Assembly (NCBI GenBank): GCA_028829895.1
Contig: CM054182.1
Location: 6,367,001 to 6,431,000 of the forward strand
From: Sinotaia quadrata
Taxonomy: Eukaryota; Mollusca; Gastropoda; Architaenioglossa; Viviparidae
DNA length: 64,000 nt
Direction of reading: 5' to 3'
Positions 21,479-33,204 of this stretch are shown here, piece after piece. Position 1 is the first letter of the stretch; each line of letters opens with the position of its first letter. The position numbers and the translations under genes are program-made. The notes under the pieces were generated by a model. It had not been told where the DNA came from and did not search any database. It was given only the letters and a program-made list of their open reading frames with translations.

Positions 21479-22429
21479 TCGTGTATTGTGTGCTTGTGCC
21501 TTGTATATTTTGCTCACTTATTTATTGTTTCATAATAAAAAGAGTGACAGAGCAGCTGTTACCTCCCATTATCGCAATTTCAGGTCACAATTAATAGCAC
21601 GCAGGCATTCGACAAGAGCGCTGAACAAGGAGGACGATATGACAAACACAAGAACATGACGCACTCATGGAGCAACCAGTTTCTTGATACGTCACAAGTA
21701 CGTTTGACGTCACACGATCGCCATTTACGAAGAAAAATATATTCAAGTTTTAATATTATAATTATAGATTAAAAAGCAATACAAATTTGTAAAAGAAAAC
21801 TCGAAATAAAACCTTAAAACCCCCTTAAATAAAAGTGTTTCCCCTCAGAAATATTGTCAGAGGTGATTTCGAAAATAATTTTACTACTCAACGGTGATGT
21901 CACTTTATTCCTGGGCGCTCACAAACCCGGAAGACTACCCGTTAAGTTTACGTAGCAAGTATTGTACGCTAAATCACTCGCTTTTGACGTCAGCTGTTTA
22001 GAGAGAATTCTTTCAGACTCTCTCAAGAATAGAACTCACACATATCACGAACACTTTGAAAAGCAGAGCATAATTATTCCGGTTCTCATGGTACCGTTAG
22101 GTGAAATATGCTAATTCACTAGTCAAAAAAAAAATTACTCTTAGACTTTTCATGCTTTAATTAATCATTTATCTTAAATTCTTAATGAGTTTCAAGTATA
22201 TTCTATGACATATTTTCCTGATTTACTTCTTTTAAACGAATGAAAACTGTTACAATTGCTTTGTTTAGAAATGGTTTCGAAAAGTTTCTACTGTGTTGCA
22301 GATCGGTTGCTGCCTATTGATCCGAGATTGCATTTTACATGTGATAATTATTTCGTAATGTTTCCACACCTGCCAGTGATAGTGATGGCCGGTGTTGGAC
22401 GTTATTGATGGTTTCTGTGTTTGTGTATT
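21479..22429. other. Unique sequence, no gene recognised
   Basis: Contains two perfect TGACGTCA sites (21,705-21,712 and 21,985-21,992) and an ATACGTCAC. There is no coding evidence. Confidence 0.5.
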
Positions 22430-22622
22430 TGTCCTAGAGACAGAATAACCGGTTCCCTTGCCACTACTATCCGGCTTACTAGATTCTGTGTGCATTAGTT
22501 TGTTTTAGACAGAATAACCGGTTCTCTAGATATTGCTATCCGTCTTGCTGATTTATGTGTGCGTTAGGATGTCATAGAGACAGAATAAGCGGCTCCATTG
22601 CCACTGCTACCGTCTTGCTCCA
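22430..22622. repeat. About 66-bp tandem repeat, 3 diverged copies
   Basis: GACAGAATAACCGGTTC recurs at about 22,440, 22,508 and 22,578, with TGTGTGCATTAG between. Confidence 0.88.
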
Positions 22623-22684
22623 AGTAGCATTTCTAAACAAGGTACAGTCAAGACTGAAGTGTATAGCTTCCGTTAATTGAGTTG

Positions 22685-22795
22685 TTAACTAAGGAAACAT
22701 AATTGTAATAAATGACAGCTATTTTTGTGACAAAACATTTCGGCATAATTTTAATAAATGACAGCTACTTTTGTGACAAAAAGGTTCGACCTAAT
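22685..22795. repeat. About 55-bp duplication at the LINE 5' side
   Basis: TAATAAATGACAGCTA and TTTTGTGACAAAA occur twice just before LINE coding similarity starts. Confidence 0.85.
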
Positions 22796-22799
22796 TTTA

Positions 22800-23860
22800 C
22801 AGAAAGGCCACCAGTGCAGTCTGCTTCAACGGCCAATTAGGAGATTGGTTCAGGACAACAGTGGGAGTCAGACAAAAATGCATACTTTTGCCTTTTCTCT
22901 TCTACATCTTCCTTTGAAAGAATCATGACAGATGCTCTGGAAGACCATGAAGGAACTCTCAGTATTGGAGGCAGAATAATGAACTTATGCTATGCCGATG
23001 ACATCAATGGCCTTGCAGGAAATGAGGATGAACTAGCTTAGTTGGTGGAAAAACTGGACAGGGCAACTACTGCTTTTGGTATGGAAATCAATACAGAGAA
23101 GACCAAATTGATGACCAACAACACCAGTGGCATTGGCAATGACATCATGATTGGTGATCTGAAACTGGAAATAGTTAATAAATTCAAATACTTTGTAGCC
23201 ATCATTACAGACGAGGGATCAATACCTAAAATATTGTCCAGGATTGCGCTGACAATAACAGCAATGGCAAGGCTGAAGACAGTTTGGAAAGACAGAAACA
23301 TCTCAGTCAACTCAAGATCAGACTGATGCGCTCCTTGGTTTTATCTGTGTTTTTATATGCCTGTGAGTCATGGACCCTCACAGCGGGCCTTGAAAGGGGG
23401 ATGCAAGCTACTGAAATGAGATGCTTTCGAAGGTTGCTTGGCATTTCTTATAGAGATCATGTCACGAATGAGGAAATGGGAAACAGAATTAGGCAAGCCA
23501 TTGGGCATTATGAAGAGCTATTGGCCATTGTGAAAAAACGCAAAGTTGAAATGGTAAGGGCATGTCATACAATCAACAGGACAAGACAACAACAACAAAG
23601 TCAGTAGTAAACAGCAAAGTCAAGACAACAACAACAAAGTCAGTAGTAAACAGCAAAGTTTGCCAAGACAGTCATGCAAGGTACTGTGCAAGGAGGGCGA
23701 AGGAGGGGGAGACAGAGGAAAAGATGGGAGGATAACATCTCAGAGTGGACAGGACTGAAACTGAGCAATACAGTAAGATTAGCGAGAACAGAATGGAATG
23801 GAGGAAACTGGTTGTCAGTTCAGCAGTGGTGCCCCAACGGTCGATAAGACTAAGGGATAG
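22800..23860 (+). pseudogene. 5'-truncated, decayed LINE reverse transcriptase
   Basis: The C-terminal half of a non-LTR retrotransposon polymerase, the enzyme that copies element RNA at the target site. Similarity begins near 22,800 (GVRQ at about 22,865). The catalytic Y-A-D-D motif is at 22,991-23,002. The thumb and C-terminal region follow, with MRSLVLSVFLYACESWTL (from about 23,325) and EMRCFRRLLGISYRDHVTNEE (to about 23,480), both typical of animal LINEs. Defects: a frameshift near 22,910, an in-frame stop at about 23,038, frameshifts near 23,320 and 23,570, and an inserted repeat at 23,581-23,660. The last part (GRRRGRQRKRWEDN) resumes at about 23,690. The clade (RTE-like or other) is not assigned. 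It is certainly not functional. Confidence 0.92.
23581..23660 (+). repeat. About 39-bp repeat, 2 copies, inserted in the LINE
   Basis: CAAAGTCAGTAGTAAACAGC, preceded by GACAACAACAA, occurs twice. The same unit in reverse orientation makes up the array at 25,010-25,712. Confidence 0.92.
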
Positions 23861-23968
23861 ATAGATAGATAGATAGATAGATATAGATAGATAGATAGAT
23901 ATAGATAGATAGATAGATAGATAGATAGGTAGATAGATAGATAGATAGATATAGATAGATAGATATAA
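23857..23968. repeat. (GATA)n microsatellite tailing the LINE
   Basis: Starts exactly where LINE similarity ends (TAAGGGATAGATAG), as does the tail of the fragment at 21.4 kb. Occasional ATATAGATA interruptions occur. Confidence 0.95.
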
Positions 23969-24726
23969 TACACACTCACCAAATGCTCTATGACCTATAA
24001 AGAACATACTGACATAAATACTAAGTAATTGTGTTAGGCGGAGATGAGAAAGTTTAGCAACGGCATATGAGGTTAATAATATATATGAACGTATTAATTA
24101 TGCGAATTATTTCACCTCTCGAGTCGATTGAGATATTTAACTCTTCCCTACATGTCCGTCTGTGTGTACCAATTGCTAACGACTGTACATAGAGCACTCT
24201 GGGCCGCTATTTATGGCAGCGTGTTATGCCGCCACACGAAAGCGCCAGAGGTCGGCAACAGTCATTTAGAGGCAGATCTCAAAGTGTAGTTTTTAGCACT
24301 TGAGTGACGTGTGAAAGCAGAACGCTTCTTCTACTGCAGTGTAATTAGCGGTGCACCTTTAATAGCTTGCGCATGGCTTTAGCCTTTAAATGCTTGTATC
24401 TGGGAAAGAAAGTGCATGTTAAAGATATGCTAAGAGATACACACATATAAGCACTTCCCCTCTCCCCCTTACAACAGTCTGGTACCAACTGAAGAAAAGT
24501 TGATTATGCCGGTTTCCTGTGTGCCTAAAGATTGGGGGTGGGGGTGGGGGTGGTGCACATCACTCCACAAGATAGATAGGTCGTTCGCATTGCATTGTAT
24601 TAGCGACCAAAACATCATGTCCGGTCCTTGGATACGCAATATTTAGCACGTGACACTCGTAAACTAAAAAACGGGATGATTACGAGTATACAGTCGTCCA
24701 TTAAATCATGAAGTCTTTCGACAGAC
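23969..24726. other. Unique sequence, no gene recognised
   Basis: A moderately GC-rich part lies near 24,180-24,360, and a (GGGGGT)-like run near 24,534-24,553. There is no supported gene. Confidence 0.5.
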
Positions 24727-24945
24727 ACCAACAACTCAACTCAGTCTGCTGTGAGTTCTGCTATTGTATACCAACAACTCAACTCAGTCTGCTGTGAGTT
24801 CTGCTATTGTACACCAACAACTCAACTCAGTCTGCTGTGAGTTCTGCTATTGTACACCAACAACTCAACTCAGTCTGCTGTGAGTTCTGCTATTGTACAC
24901 CAACAACTCAACTCAGTCTGCTGTGAGTTCTGCTATTGTAGACCA
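24727..24945. repeat. 43-bp minisatellite, 5 copies
   Basis: The core is CAACAACTCAACTCAGTCTG followed by CTGTGAGTTCTGCTATTGTA; copies are nearly identical. Confidence 0.95.
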
Positions 24946-25009
24946 ACGACGAATCTCGGGCACGGACAGCGCCAGCAACATGCATGTAAAGTTCAGCGCG
25001 GCCTCGTTT

Positions 25010-25712
25010 ACTACTGACTTTGTTGTTGTTGTCTTGACTTCGTTCTTGTTGTCTTGACTTTGCTGTTTACTACTGTGACTTTCTTGTTGTTGTTTTTGTT
25101 GCTGTTGTCTTGACTGTGTTGTTGTTGTCTGACTTTGCTGTTTACTTTTGACTTTGTTGTTTACTACTGACTTTGTTGTTGTTGTCTTGACTTCGTTCTT
25201 GTTGTCTTGACTTTGCTGTTTACTACTGACTTTGTTGTTGTTGTCTTGACTTCGTTCTTGTTGTCTTGACTTTGCTGTTTACTACTGACTTTGTTGTTGT
25301 TGTCTTGACTTTGCTGTTTACTACTGACTTTGTTGTTGTTGTCTTGACTTTGTTGTTTACTATTGACAATTTCCTTGTTGTCTTGACTTTGTTGTTTACT
25401 ACTGAATTTATTGTTGTCTTGACTTTGTTGCTTACTACTGACTTTGTTGTTGTTGTCTTGATTTTTGTTGTTGTTGTCTTGTCTTTTTATTTACTACTGA
25501 CTTTGTTGTTGTTGTCTTGACTTTGTTGTTTACTACTGAATTTATTGTTGTCTTGACTTTGTTGTTTACTACTGACTTTGTTGTTGTCTTGACTTTGTTG
25601 TTTACTACTGACTTTATTGTTGTTGTCTTGACTTTGTTTTTGTCTTTGTAATTACTATTGACTTTGTTGTTGTTGTCTTGACTTTGTTGTTTACTACTGT
25701 CTTTGTTGCACG
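25010..25712 (-). repeat. About 39-bp minisatellite, around 18 copies, related to the LINE insert
   Basis: TTTACTACTGACTTTG and GTTGTTGTTGTCTTGACTT recur with slips in the GTT runs. Inverted, this is the unit found twice inside the LINE at 23.6 kb. Valine/leucine-rich frames are artefacts. Confidence 0.93.
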
Positions 25713-26711
25713 CGAGTCAACCTACTCACATGAAAATGATTATCAATTTTTAAAGCAACGGCAAGTACTAGTGAGTAAGCAGCTAGTGTTTGTGCATGTA
25801 AATGAAAGATTTTCGACTTGATTAAATACTCTGTGAACTGTTTATGAATCATAGTATTGATTAAACGAATTCACTATAAAAACAGACATGCTGCAACAAA
25901 AGATTTATTTGGGTATTTTGTCTTTAAACATTGTTATTTGATTTTATTTTTCTGTGCATTGCACTAGTTCATTAAAAAAATATGGTGCTTGACGAGAACA
26001 CTTTAAGTGCAGGCGTCATTACAGGGCAGCGAGTGCCCTAAGTGGTACCAACCTTGTTCACAATTATATTGCTTCTTCTTGCAGTCAAAGCACTTAATGT
26101 CGTTTAGTGTAAAAAAAAATATAATCTTAAATACATATAATTGGGCGCGCGCGCGCGCACTCACATACACACTCTCACGCCCACATACAGGCACGCAGAA
26201 AGAAGCTAAAATGTGTATCGTAGTTTAAGGAAACCCTGCAGAGGTTTATTACATCTGTATCGGCCATTCATATAGGTTTGTATTTCTGTGAACAATTACC
26301 TTGTGACGTCATGAATATGTCTTTAAAACCCCTAATGACATTCGAGGCCTTTTCAACTTCAGTCGTAAATGTTAAAAGTCTTAGGAAAATGATGGGTATT
26401 TCGGTATGTATGTATTTCTCTGCGTGTGTATGTGCATGTCTTTGTATGAATACGTGTATAAGTGTATGTGTATGTATATACATATATTAATGGTTAAAGT
26501 TTTCCAACTGAATACATTGGACTCGAAGACAAATAAACAATGAAAATGCGTTAGTCAACCGACTGAAACAAGGCGATCTTTCTACCTCTACCCACCAGCG
26601 CCCGGGTTGACTATTGTTGATTGGTAGGATTATGGCAGTTCAACATTTTTTGATTGAAAGTCATTCAAGTGCTACTTTTGCAATTGATAGTAACATTCTC
26701 TTTGTTGTTGT
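25713..26711. other. Mostly unique sequence with CG and TG dinucleotide runs
   Basis: Contains an alternating GCGCGCGCGCGCGC run near 26,144-26,158 (Z-DNA prone), a TG-rich patch at about 26,400-26,480 and a perfect TGACGTCA at 26,304-26,311. No gene was recognised. Confidence 0.5.
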
Positions 26712-26965
26712 TCTTATATTATTTTAATATAGAAACAATAAGAGAAAGAAATAATACGTCAGTGGCTTCAGAACCACTTCTTATTTTAATATAGAAACAA
26801 TAAGAGAAAGAAATAATACGTCAGTGGCTTCAGAACCACTTCTTATTTTAATATAGAAACAATAAGAGAAAGAAATAATACGTCAGTGGCTTCAGAACCA
26901 CTTCTTATTTTAATATAGAAACAATAAGAGAAAGAAATAATACGTCAGTGGCTTCAGAACCACTT
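26712..26965. repeat. 62-bp minisatellite, 4 copies
   Basis: The core is TTTTAATATAGAAACAATAA followed by AATACGTCAGTGGCTTCAGA. Internal copies are identical by eye. Confidence 0.95.
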
Positions 26966-27345
26966 GCGATTTAAGCCAACAACGACTGAATTATCTAATT
27001 TGTGAGTGACGTGAAATTAAGCCAACAACGACTGAATTATCTAATTTGTGAGTGACGTGAAATTAAGCCAACAACGACTGAATTATCTAATTTGTGAGTG
27101 ACGTGAAATTAAGCCAACAACGACTGAATTATCTAATTTGTGAGTGACGTGAAATTAAGCCAACAGTGACTGGATTATCTAATTTGTGAGTGACGTAAAA
27201 TTAAGCCAACAGTGACTGAATTATCTTATTTGTGAGTGACGTAAAATTAAGCCAACAGTGACTGAATTATCTTATTTGTGAGTGACGCGAAATTAAGCCA
27301 ACAACGACTGAATTATCTACTTTTTGACTGATGTGAAATTAAGCA
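26966..27345. repeat. 46-bp minisatellite, 8 copies
   Basis: The core is AAGCCAACAACGACTGAATT followed by TTGTGAGTGACGTGAAATT. It abuts the 62-bp array directly. Each unit carries TGACGT, with variants TGACGTAA and TGACGCGA. Confidence 0.94.
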
Positions 27346-27689
27346 TTTTCGCTATGCAATAGAAATAACGAAGACTGAACTTAAAAGTCAAACTCCAATC
27401 GATTTGACCAACATACAAAACGTTTACATTAGATTCACTACCACACTTCGTCTCAACCTGCTTAAAGAATCGTTTATTTATTTATTGTAGCCCTCGGAGA
27501 TAGGCCAACAAAAATACGAGAGCGCTTTCGTCAGTTAAAAGCAATAATTTTAAATCAATACTTCATACAAAACTATACATCGCACAGCATAGTTAAGCCT
27601 CCCTCCACTGGTCCACCCCCTCCTTTCTCTTTCACAGTCAATTTTTATTTTATAGAGACGTCAGCTTGCATTCGTACAGTATGTCTTTG

Positions 27690-27900
27690 TTTAAGTGTCA
27701 TTATTCCTTGTATGCCTATAAAGGTTTGACTGAAAATGTCATTTTCCTTGTATGCCTATAAAGATTTGACTGAAAATGTCATTATTCCTTGAATGCCTAT
27801 AAAGATTTGACTGAAAATGTCATTATTCCTTGAATGCCTATAAAGATTTGACTGAAAATGTCATTATTCCTTGTATGCCTTTAAAGGTTTGACTGAATAT
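27690..27900. repeat. 41-bp minisatellite, 5 copies
   Basis: The core is TGTCATTATTCCTTGTATGC followed by CTATAAAGGTTTGACTGAAA. Confidence 0.94.
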
Positions 27901-28077
27901 TAAAAAAGAAATTAGAGAAAGTTTATAAGAAGGAAGACATCATTCCATACTACTTAAAATTTGTGTACAAAACTTAAAAAATAAAAAAGTAAATAAAATA
28001 TTTGTGGCCTTAAAATATCAGTGTTCTTGTAGCAAAATCCTTCTTGCCTTCATGTGTTCATGTCACCGTCTGCCTTC

Positions 28078-28340
28078 TATGTGTGTTCATATCCCCTCTA
28101 TCTTCTCTGTGTTCACGTCGCCCTCTTTCTTCTCTGTGTTCACGTCGCCCTCTTTCTTCTCTGTGTTCACGTCGCCCTCTTTCTTCTCTGTGTTCACGTC
28201 GCCCTCTTTCTTCTCTGTGTTCACGTCGCCCTCTTTCTTCTCTGTGTTCACGTCGCCCTCTTTCTTCTCTGTGTTCACGTCGCCCTCTTTCTTCTCTGTG
28301 TTCACGTCGCCCTCTTTCTTCTCTGTGTTCATGCCGCCTT
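28078..28340. repeat. 27-bp minisatellite, about 9.5 copies
   Basis: The core is TTCTCTGTGTTCACGTCGCC followed by CTCTTTC. The unit has no stop in three plus frames and two minus frames, so frames of 87-151 codons exist on both strands at once. Most units are identical. Confidence 0.95.
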
Positions 28341-28909
28341 GTATCTTCATCTAGGCGTAAACGCCAGACATTGAACATTTTCCGCACTTTATATTTTCTG
28401 TTACAAATATTTTTATTTAAAAAACACACAACCGTGCAAGTTCCAGACATGGGCATTGTGGCATGGGCACTCTTCCAAGAACCCGGGAATTTGATATGAT
28501 TTTTGGACTGCATGTGAATTGAATTTTCTTACTTATCGGGAAAATGTCGCTAAAGATGGCCCCATGCTGCGAAAATGACACAGCGCACTTGTGTATGAAT
28601 CAAATGAACAGCAATCATACGATTATACCAAAAACATTGTGTAAAAAAAAAAAAGAGAAGAATACGGATCCGTTTCTAGCAAACAAAAGTGCCTGCGGGT
28701 TTCAACGGCACATAAAACATCTGTCATCTAGCAATGCAAGCCCTATAGCAATATAGCCCTATAGCCATATAGGCTCTACATATAGCCATCTGAGCTCTGT
28801 AGACATGTTGGCCATTTGGTCCTCTAGGCTTTATGGTCGGTTACCTCTCCAGAGTGTAATGCAAATCAGCACATTGTCGACTTGAGTTTAATTGTGCAAA
28901 CGGTAGACT
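28341..28909. other. Unique sequence, no gene recognised
   Basis: A small imperfect repeat of CCCTATAGC/CATATAG lies at about 28,738-28,790. Otherwise nothing was recognised. Confidence 0.5.
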
Positions 28910-29220
28910 AGGCACAACTTTCTGTACAGTGCACAAGTAGGCCTGTAAGACATGCAATAAGCACAATGCACAACTTTCTGTACAGTGCACAAGTGGGCCT
29001 ATAAGACATGCAATACGCACAATGCACACCTTTCTGTACAGTGCACAAGTGGGCCTATAAGACATGCAATACGCACAATGCACAACTTTCTGTACAGTGC
29101 ACAAGTGGGCCTATAAGACATGCAATACGCACAATGCACAACTTTCTGTACAGTACACAAGTGGGCCGATAAGACATGCAATAAGTACAATGCACAACTT
29201 TCTGTACAGTGTACACTGCG
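28910..29220. repeat. 56-bp minisatellite, about 5.5 copies
   Basis: The core is CACAACTTTCTGTACAGTGC followed by CATAAGACATGCAATACGC-like sequence (the unit reads GGGCCTATAAGACATGCAAT). Overlapping minus-strand frames are artefacts. Confidence 0.94.
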
Positions 29221-29646
29221 CACACCCTCTGGTCAATGTATAACGCGTGCAATCATCTGTACCGCGCATACTACGTACAGTCATTTGTCCTATCATTTAT
29301 TATAGGAATCTGTAGGGTCTACATTAGGAATCTGGGGGTCTACATTAGGCCGCTGTTTAGAACCATGTCTGCTGCAACGTTAACTGATACAAGCATGTGT
29401 TCCTCCTTGTACACGAAGGGGGAATACAATAATTATCAGTTAGCTGGGTTGTTCATGCGTCTGTCGACGTCTTGAATGACCCATCGATTCATTTTATCTC
29501 TTGCCTCCAACACCACAAATTCATTGGTTAAAGAACCAGTAACTTACAGTGGCGTTTGACACTTTTCATTCTTTTTTATTAAAGGGGCTATTTCCGTATA
29601 AAACGGAACCAATTCTTTTTAGGAATCCGTTTTCTCTCCACACAAA

Positions 29647-29915
29647 ACTTCACTAAGTCCTATAGTAACCAAGTTCTCGAGTAAGGATCTGTTCATTTTG
29701 TCACTAAGTCCTATAGTAACCAAGTTCTCGAGTAAAGATCTATTCTTTTTGTCAAGAATTGAGAAGTAAATATTTTGCATGAAGAAAAAGGACAGCTACT
29801 AACGTTAACTGATTTCAGCAACCAGTATTTGACTAAATGACTTTAATGCATACACACGCGAGCATATTAAATCCAGTATTTGACTTTAGTGCATATACAC
29901 GCAAGCATATTACAA
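29647..29915. repeat. Two successive two-copy duplications (about 51 and 50 bp)
   Basis: CACTAAGTCCTATAGTAACC occurs at about 29,651 and 29,702. CCAGTATTTGACT occurs at about 29,822 and 29,872, each followed by CACGC(A/G)AGCATATTA. Confidence 0.88.
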
Positions 29916-30451
29916 CCAGACTGTCATAATGTCATGAGCAATGATGTTTACTTATAAACTATGGTTTTTAAATCTCTCATGTGTTAATGCAGTTAGGAAG
30001 AAGATAACTTCCTAAACTACAAGGAGATTAACGCATAAACACAAATTAAAACAGCAGCCGAGCAAGCATTTTATTTCTTTTCTCTAGACAGCGACATTTT
30101 CAAAGGAAAATACTGAAAGTGTAAATCACTACATCAATGCGATTACGTGACGTCAACTTCCGGTACAAACAACAGTCCCACTTCCTGGCAACCGAACTGG
30201 CACTTGATGTTTTGGGCGCACGCATGTCTAAAGATAGATCATTTCATTTGCAATGCCACAAGTAGTGAATTTCGTCTTTCGTTCAAGAAAACGCATCCCC
30301 AACGACGCAATAAGAGAAGTACACAGCGCTGTTCGGTGTTCACTGTTCATTGAACTAGATTGTGATATTCAAGTTTACATTTATTATACGAAGACAGATG
30401 TCGTATTTCGTTTTCTCACAATACAATATAACACAATGGAAATACAGCCCC

Positions 30452-30520
<69 letters not shown>

Positions 30521-30801
30521 AGAAATAATCAGAAAGAACATATAGAATTAAACAAAAAAGAAATGAATGATAAAAAAAGACATATGGACATTTTACTCCC
30601 TTCCTATACAACCCACACACTCAATCCCCACCCACCCACTCACACAACAATTAAAAAAAAAGAATAATAGAACAAGCAAGGGATTACCAGAATACATACA
30701 CATGTTGCATTCTGACACTATTACGCCTGAAAAGATTCTGTCAGTTTTGTATGATTTATTCTAAATGTCGGGTCAGGAGTATGAGTTTATGCGTGCCTGT
30801 A

Positions 30802-30843
<42 letters not shown>

Positions 30844-31440
30844 TGTGTATGTGTGTGTGTATTACTGTTCTCACTATATCTCATATCTCTTGCTTTCGTT
30901 CAATTCTCTCCATATCTCTCTTCCCCAAATTCTTCTCCTCTCTCCCTCCCACAATTTACTCTTTCTCTTTCTTCCATCTTTGTCTTTTAAAAAAAATCTT
31001 TTTCAGCCCCTTTATTCCAGCTCTTTCTCCAAATCTTACCCCCTTTCCAGTTCTCCCCACCACCACCATACACACACGCACACCGAAACAATTTTGTCCC
31101 AACCTTCTCTCTCCTAGCTCTCTTTATTTCTCTGTCTTTATGTCGTTTTAACTTATTTTGGTCGCTTGAAACAGTGAGATCAATGACTTACTGTCTTTTC
31201 ATTCTCGTAGCACCAACAACGGCCGCCCGCCTTTTGTTAAGATCTACACGCGACCTGATCTTACCTGAAAGTCACAGCTTCAGCGACTGTTTTAGGTTTT
31301 TCTCAGATATTTTGATGAAGAGTTCTTAGAAATATTTCCGCGTTTGGGTCGTTATGCTTGTAGTCTCTTGATAAAAATAAAATGATTCAATGGCTCACTT
31401 TTCAATGCGCGAAGTGTTTTGGTCATAACATTTTTACCAA
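29916..31440. other. Mixed unique sequence with CA/TG microsatellites
   Basis: Contains (CA)n at 30,455-30,513, (TG)n at 30,804-30,860 and a pyrimidine-rich stretch at 30,880-31,140. The part at 30,130-30,340 is less AT-rich and carries a perfect TGACGTCA (30,148-30,155) with two ETS-like motifs (CTTCCGG, CTTCCTGG), so it may be regulatory. Frames of 68-128 codons run into microsatellites and are not credible. Confidence 0.4.
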
Positions 31441-31589
31441 TCTGTACTGAGGGCTGTCATTCAAACAATATTCATTGAAGACAGTGAGATAATAGCGAGG
31501 ATTTATCGGTCAAAGAATAGTGAGTGGGATGAATATTGGTCAAACAGTATTAAGTGATTACACTCATTGATGACAGTGAAGTTATGTCG

Positions 31590-31705
31590 AGAATGTCTGC
31601 CAAATAGTTTTCATTTGAAGACAAGTCACTGAGTTACTGACGGGAATTTTCTGTCCAACAGTTTTCATTTGAAGACAAGTCACTGAGTTACTGACGGGAA
31701 TTGTC
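31590..31705. repeat. 53-bp duplication
   Basis: AGTTTTCATTTGAAGACAAG, then CACTGAGTTACTGACGGGAA, occurs twice. Confidence 0.92.
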
Positions 31706-31827
31706 GGGTCAAAAGCAAAAGGGCATCTGGAGAAGACACTGAAGTAATAATGAAAATTATCAGTCAGATAGTAATGAGGGAAAACCCCGAGGTACTGGAG
31801 GTCTCTGTCGAAGAGATACTGAGAATG

Positions 31828-32420
31828 GGGTTCTGTTAAAGACTGTCAGTCAAACAGATACTGAGGTTCTGTTAAAGACTGTCAGTCAAACAGGCACTGA
31901 GGTTCTGTTAAAGACTGTCAGTCAAACAGGCACTGAGGTTCTGTTAAAGACTGTCAGTCAAACAGGCACTGAGGTTCTGTTAAAGACTGTCAGATACTGA
32001 GGTTCTAGTGAAGACTGTCAGTCAAACAGATACTGAGGTTCTGTTAAAGACTGTCAGTCAAACAGGCACTGAGGTTCTGTTAAAGACTGTCAGTCAAACA
32101 GGCACTGAGGTTCTGTTAAAGACTGTCAGATACTGAGGTTCTAGTTAAGACTGTCAGTCAAACAGGCACTGAGGTTCTGTTAAAGACTGTCAGTCAAACA
32201 GGCACTGAGGTTCTGTTAAAGACTGTCAGATAGGTTCTAGTGAAGACTGGCATTCAAACAAGTACTGCGGCTATGGTGAAGACTGTCAATCAAAAAGACT
32301 CAGTCAAATATATCCTGAGGTTCTGGTGAAACTACCAATCAAAAATACTGTGAGTCAAACATGTACTGAGGTTCTGGTGAAGACTGTTAATTAAACCACA
32401 TCTGAGTTTCTTCTTATAAG
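31828..32420. repeat. 36-bp minisatellite, about 14 copies
   Basis: The core is GAGGTTCTGTTAAAGACTGT followed by CAGTCAAACAGGCACT. It is regular at 31,860-32,230 and decays rightwards; some units lack the AGTCAAACAG part. Confidence 0.93.
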
Positions 32421-32882
32421 AAGACTGTCAGTCAAAAAGTTAACAGAAAGAACCGTGATTGTTATCAGCTCTACTGATATCGCTTCCTTAAGTTCGGGTC
32501 GAACGAATTGCAGATTAGATGAGATTAGCACCAGTAAATTATTCACTCGGGACTGATGTAGATGCGCACTTCTAGTGATTTGCTTTTCATTTTAGCAACG
32601 TCTCAAAGCCTCAACATAAAACTTTACGTACTTTTGGCAAGTGATCATATTTTACATTTTATTTTACCGTCAGTGTAAAAATACCTACTGTACTTCGTAA
32701 TATTCGACCCCTTAGTATGATACACACCATTATTGCTGCAGTGGCGAATCGTATCATAACCGGTTTGGTTCAGATCGGTCGCGCAAGTGCCAGAAGTGAA
32801 CGCAATAGATTGACGAGCTGTAAATTACAGAGCACACGTGTCTTATCTTCACAGCAAGCCGTTACTGAAGAGCAGCACCGAA

Positions 32883-33005
32883 ATGGCTCCATCGTCGAGG
32901 CGCCTTTTGTTATTGGCGATGTTGGTGTGTACAGCGCGAGTGTTTTGTTTTATGGAGGGCTGTGTCTACATCGAAATATACACACGCTCCTGGAAGTACC
33001 AGTAA
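32883..33005 (+). CDS. Candidate first exon/short ORF with a signal peptide
   Basis: A 40-codon frame starts at an ATG with A at -3 and G at +4 (CCGAAATGG), within the only CpG-rich patch of this region (about 32,740-33,020). The product begins MAPSSRRLLLLAMLVCTARV, a textbook signal peptide (basic n-region, Leu-rich core, small residues before a likely cut near 18-22), then has FMEGCVYIEIYTRSWKYQ and a stop. A good donor (CAGG then GTGAGC) lies at about 33,024, after the stop, so either the peptide is complete, or an earlier donor (GTAATG at 33,002) is used and this is exon 1 of a secreted protein. A competing 105-codon frame (32,717-33,034) overlaps it. I do not recognise the family. Confidence 0.35.
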   Translation: MAPSSRRLLLLAMLVCTARVFCFMEGCVYIEIYTRSWKYQ

Positions 33006-33204
33006 TGCAATTCAAACCTCAGGGTGAGCACTAAGGCAGTACACCTGAGAACTGGATGCTTTACAGACTACCATCCCAAACACAAAAATATTTGCTCTTC
33101 TAACGGTGTCAGAAGATTTCTTTCTTTCTTTCTTTTTTTTTTTGTACAAAAAACCCCGACACGTTGTTAGCAGAAAGAATTTGGTACAAATAACGCCACT
33201 GAGG

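Noticed and set aside
28044..28513. 151-codon frames on both strands, one Arg/Glu-rich and coiled-coil-like
   Set aside because: Caused by the 27-bp array, with frames simultaneously open on opposite strands.
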